Assembly: GCA_947588655.1 (NCBI GenBank)
Contig: CANPYS010000012.1
Span: 1-48,952 of the forward strand
DNA from: an uncultured Alphaproteobacteria bacterium
Lineage (GTDB): Bacteria > Pseudomonadota > Alphaproteobacteria > RF32 > CAG-239
Direction: 5' to 3'
DNA length: 48,952 nt
Both the position numbers and the translations under genes were made by a program. Shown here one piece after another: positions 46,589 through 48,952 of the stretch (within the stretch, counting starts at the first letter, position 1; each line of letters begins with the position of its first letter). The notes beneath the pieces were generated by a model. The model saw only the letters and a program-made list of their open reading frames with translations, was not told the DNA's origin and ran no database searches.

Positions 46589-48235
46589 ATGAAATCGTTA
46601 ATTAAAATTTCTGCTCAAAAGTTTATTTATGTATTTGCGCTTTATTTTACCTTTCTGATGAATCTTTCCTTTTGGCGTTTCTTTTTCAAAAATATTGAAG
46701 AGCATACTTTTATAAACTTTGTTTTTTTAGCAACCCTTATCATCAATGTATTCTTAATTTATGCTTTGTTTTTTAACTTGGTATTTTGGAAAAAGAGTTG
46801 GAAGATTTTAAGCATATTATTTTTAATCTCAAGCGCTTGCGCTAACTATTTTATGTATCAGTTTAATATTATTATAGATAAATTTATGATACAAAATGTT
46901 ATGGAAACAACTTATCGTGAAGCCTCAGAACTCGTTACATGGCGTACTATTTTTTGGATTTTTGTAACAGGTTTTTTGCCTGCTCTTTTGATGCTGTTTC
47001 TAAAAATTGATATTAAGCCTTTTAAGCAAGAATTAAAATGTAGAGTAGCGTTTATTTTGGGCGCGCTTTTGTTTATTGGGTGCAGTGCTGGCATCTTTTT
47101 TGAACGCTACAAAGAATTTGGGCAGAACAATGAAAATGTGCACCGTATGTTTAATCTTTTTAATTATACTTATTCTATTTATCAATATTACCATAAATTA
47201 CGCGGTCATGTTAAGCCTTTTGAAGTTTTAGACAACACCGTCGCATGGGAAGATTTTCCAAATAATGACGGTAATCATACGCTGATTGTGGTTGTTGTGG
47301 GCGAAACAGCGCGCGCGGCAAATTATCAGTTTGCCGGATATTCGCGCCAAACAAACCCCTATTTAAGTGCTCGGGGCGATGTTATTTTCTTTAATAAAAC
47401 TAGCTCTTGCGGCACAGATACATCGTACTCTTTGCCTTGCATATTTTCAGCCGATGCGCGTGATAGCTATGAACAAGGCACGGCAAAATATGAGCAGAAT
47501 GTGGTTGATATGATTCAAAGCGCGGGTTACGGTGTTTTGTGGCGTGAAAATAATGAAGGATGCAAGGGCGTTTGTGAACGTGTAACAACAGAATCTATGG
47601 TGAGCTTAAACAACCCCGAATTTTGCTTTGGGCTTTATTGTCATGATGAGGCTTTGTTAGATGGTTTGGAAGATAAAATTAAAAATATGAAGAATCAGAA
47701 TAATCTATTAGTTCTTCATTTAATGGGGAGTCATGGACCAGCGTATTACAAGAGATATCCTCCCCAATTTAGAAAATTTATACCAACTTGTGATACGGCA
47801 GATATACAAGATTGTACCCATGACGAAATTGTAAATACTTATGATAATACCATTTTGTACACGGATTATATTTTGGCTGAACTCATTAAAATATTAGAAA
47901 AGTTTCCACAAAAGGAAATTGCGCTTTTATATGTTTCAGACCATGGGGAAAGTTTGGGTGAAAACGGCATGTATTTTCACGGTTATCCGTACAATGAAGC
48001 ACCAAAGGAACAAAAGGAAGTGCCTTTGCTTATGTGGTTTAATCAAACAGCCTTGAAATTTGATCATCTTGATTTGGGTTGTATCAAACAAATTGCTAAA
48101 AAGGGTGGCTTTTCACATGATAATATATTTCATACACTTTTGGGGTTAACAGAAGTGGATTCTAAGCTTTACAATTCTGATTTAGATATGTTTACCTCTT
48201 GCCGAAAGCAAACATTGCCTGCTGTGTTGGATTAA
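46589..48235 (+). CDS. eptA: Phosphoethanolamine transferase, EptA family
   Basis: A 548-aa inner-membrane enzyme with about five N-terminal membrane helices (residues 1-170) and a periplasmic sulfatase-like domain. Catalytic and zinc-binding landmarks: VVVGETARAANYQFAGYSR (metal-binding Glu), SCGTDTSYSLPC (phosphorylated Thr), HLMGSHGPAYYKRYP, and VSDHGESLGENGMYFHGYPY. Cysteine pairs typical of the family are present. It transfers phosphoethanolamine from phosphatidylethanolamine to lipid A or another glycan, reducing negative charge; in relatives this lowers susceptibility to cationic peptides. The acceptor cannot be told from sequence. ATG 46589 has AAAGAGG. Last gene of the lipid A cluster. 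Confidence 0.93.
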   Translation: MKSLIKISAQKFIYVFALYFTFLMNLSFWRFFFKNIEEHTFINFVFLATLIINVFLIYALFFNLVFWKKSWKILSILFLISSACANYFMYQFNIIIDKFMIQNVMETTYREASELVTWRTIFWIFVTGFLPALLMLFLKIDIKPFKQELKCRVAFILGALLFIGCSAGIFFERYKEFGQNNENVHRMFNLFNYTYSIYQYYHKLRGHVKPFEVLDNTVAWEDFPNNDGNHTLIVVVVGETARAANYQFAGYSRQTNPYLSARGDVIFFNKTSSCGTDTSYSLPCIFSADARDSYEQGTAKYEQNVVDMIQSAGYGVLWRENNEGCKGVCERVTTESMVSLNNPEFCFGLYCHDEALLDGLEDKIKNMKNQNNLLVLHLMGSHGPAYYKRYPPQFRKFIPTCDTADIQDCTHDEIVNTYDNTILYTDYILAELIKILEKFPQKEIALLYVSDHGESLGENGMYFHGYPYNEAPKEQKEVPLLMWFNQTALKFDHLDLGCIKQIAKKGGFSHDNIFHTLLGLTEVDSKLYNSDLDMFTSCRKQTLPAVLD

Positions 48236-48260
48236 AACACTTAAACATATAGAGATTTCC

Positions 48261-48286
48261 AAACACCAATTACTTTTGGTGTTTTT
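48261..48286 (+). terminator. Terminator after eptA, built from the dispersed hairpin motif
   Basis: AAACACCAA / TTGGTGTTT with loop TTACTT, followed by two further T residues. The same stem and loop occur in the composite repeats at 34635, 36544 and 38894. Here it stands alone 25 bp after the eptA stop. Confidence 0.75.
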
Positions 48287-48353
48287 GAGGCTCTAGGTTT
48301 TGTTGTGCATATTTGGGGAAAACAAGTTATTGAAAAAACTGTGTAAAAAATTC

Positions 48354-48471
48354 TTGACAAGTGTTATCTTTTGACATACTTTTTTTACGTACAAAATGAA
48401 TATAAAGTGTTAAAATTATTAGTTACTCAAATCAAGTACAGGCGGAGAGTGGTAACACTCTCCGCCTGTAC
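48354..48471 (+). ncRNA. Candidate small RNA ending in a perfect 16-bp hairpin
   Basis: TTGACA (48354-48359) and TACTTT (48377-48382) are 17 bp apart on the plus strand. About 50 bp further, a perfect stem GTACAGGCGGAGAGTG (48436-48451) pairs with 48456-48471 around loop GTAA. No open frame fits between. Only three T residues follow, so it is not a textbook terminator, and it could instead be the transcription end of the convergent gene at 48532 or a protein-binding palindrome. The 48236-48531 gap holds this, the eptA terminator, and nothing else I can support. Confidence 0.4.
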
Positions 48472-48531
48472 GTTTCATCACGACGAATCTCAAGCGAAAA
48501 ACCAAAAACTAAAAACTTTATCCAGTCTTTA

Positions 48532-48846
48532 TCACTTTTGGAAATGATAAAGATCTTGGAAAAAGTAATTAGGGCTTGTTTGAAACACTTGGGCAAGTTT
48601 TAAGAGCATATCAGGATAAATTTCTGTTTGACCATACTCATAATTTTTGTATTCATCAACAGGCAATTCCAATAATTCAGCGGCTGTATCTAAATCTAGA
48701 TAAAGTTCTTCCCTGCGGCGCATAATACGTGTCCCAATTAACAAACGACGCATCAGCTCAGAAACAACATTTTCTTGTTTTTCTTTTTCTATTTTTTTAT
48801 TTTCGTTTTTCATTTCAATTTTCTTTTTCTTATTTTCATTTTTCAT
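48532..48846 (-). CDS. XRE-family helix-turn-helix regulator
   Basis: A 104-aa protein. The first 26 residues are a Lys/Glu/Asn-rich low-complexity stretch with a tandem repeat (MKNENKKKKIE, MKNENKKIE). Residues about 30-95 form a Cro/C1-type HTH domain (LLIGTRIMRRREELYLDLDTAAELL, then YKNYEYGQTEIYPDMLLKLAQVF). It ends with SPNYFFQDLYHF, a typical XRE tail. It probably binds DNA as a dimer; the target is unknown. ATG 48846 has AAGGA upstream; an internal ATG 11 codons later is also possible. Single gene. Confidence 0.88.
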   Translation of the reverse strand: MKNENKKKKIEMKNENKKIEKEKQENVVSELMRRLLIGTRIMRRREELYLDLDTAAELLELPVDEYKNYEYGQTEIYPDMLLKLAQVFQTSPNYFFQDLYHFQK

Positions 48847-48952
48847 TTCAAATTCCTTTTTATTATGGATATTTTTTATACAAATGTTCTTTTTTAGAAA
48901 AACACTAATTATAATTGCACATTTTTAAACCAAATGTCAATATAAAAATATA
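48847..48952 (-). promoter_or_regulatory. A+T-rich upstream region of the XRE gene
   Basis: On the minus strand there is a TATAAT (48908-48913) and a TTGACA (48935-48940), but the gap is 21 bp, too long for a standard promoter. The TATAAT alone, or another pair, may be used. No gene is visible in this last stretch before the window edge. Confidence 0.35.

Overview
The window reads as a chromosome segment of a Gram-negative, probably fermentative alphaproteobacterium, plausibly an uncultured host-associated lineage. The evidence is a priA-atpH-atpA-atpG-atpD cluster separate from the Fo genes (the usual alphaproteobacterial layout), a waaA-lpxK lipid A cluster preceded by a DUF374 acyltransferase, long rpoB/rpoC genes, and a full-length bifunctional AdhE. 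Taxonomy is inferred from gene content and order only.

Layout. 1-2.7 kb: a tandem palindromic repeat, then a large secreted cysteine-rich protein (paralogue A). 2.7-6.4 kb: adhE (-) and a stomatin/SPFH protein (+). 6.4-12.2 kb: a complete, A+T-rich type II-C CRISPR-Cas locus with a divergent tracrRNA, cas9 (1115 aa), cas1, cas2 and 11 identical 36-bp repeats with 10 spacers. Each repeat ends, in crRNA orientation, in an extended -10 box, as in Neisseria. 12.2-24.5 kb: rpoC and rpoB (-), an unrecognised 605-aa protein, rsmD, rluB and divergent tadA. 24.5-27.6 kb: two small membrane proteins and a Kef/CPA2-like antiporter. 27.7-34.4 kb: priA and atpHAGD. 34.4-40.5 kb: a repeat-rich region in which a roughly 2-kb cassette occurs twice, once after atpD and once after atpC. 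Each cassette holds a composite hairpin repeat, a secreted cysteine-rich/beta-helix protein (paralogues B and C) and a 138-bp module with inverted GTAC arms. proS (archaeal/eukaryotic type) and a short atpC lie between the two cassettes. 40.5-43.2 kb: a tiny membrane protein and lon, with a palindromic operator candidate over its promoter. 43.2-48.2 kb: envelope genes: DUF374 acyltransferase, waaA, lpxK, dgkA, eptA. The end holds a perfect 16-bp-stem hairpin and an XRE-type regulator.

Functional links. The CRISPR locus looks self-sufficient (guide, tracrRNA, effector, adaptation pair). The waaA-lpxK-dgkA-eptA run builds and modifies lipid A: EptA should release diacylglycerol, which DgkA can recycle. 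The most unusual part is the duplicated cassette family. Three secreted proteins share a cysteine-rich N-terminal module but carry different passengers. They are flanked by dispersed hairpin repeats that reach into the 3' ends of atpD and atpC. No transposase, integrase, reverse transcriptase, tRNA or rRNA gene was recognised in the window.
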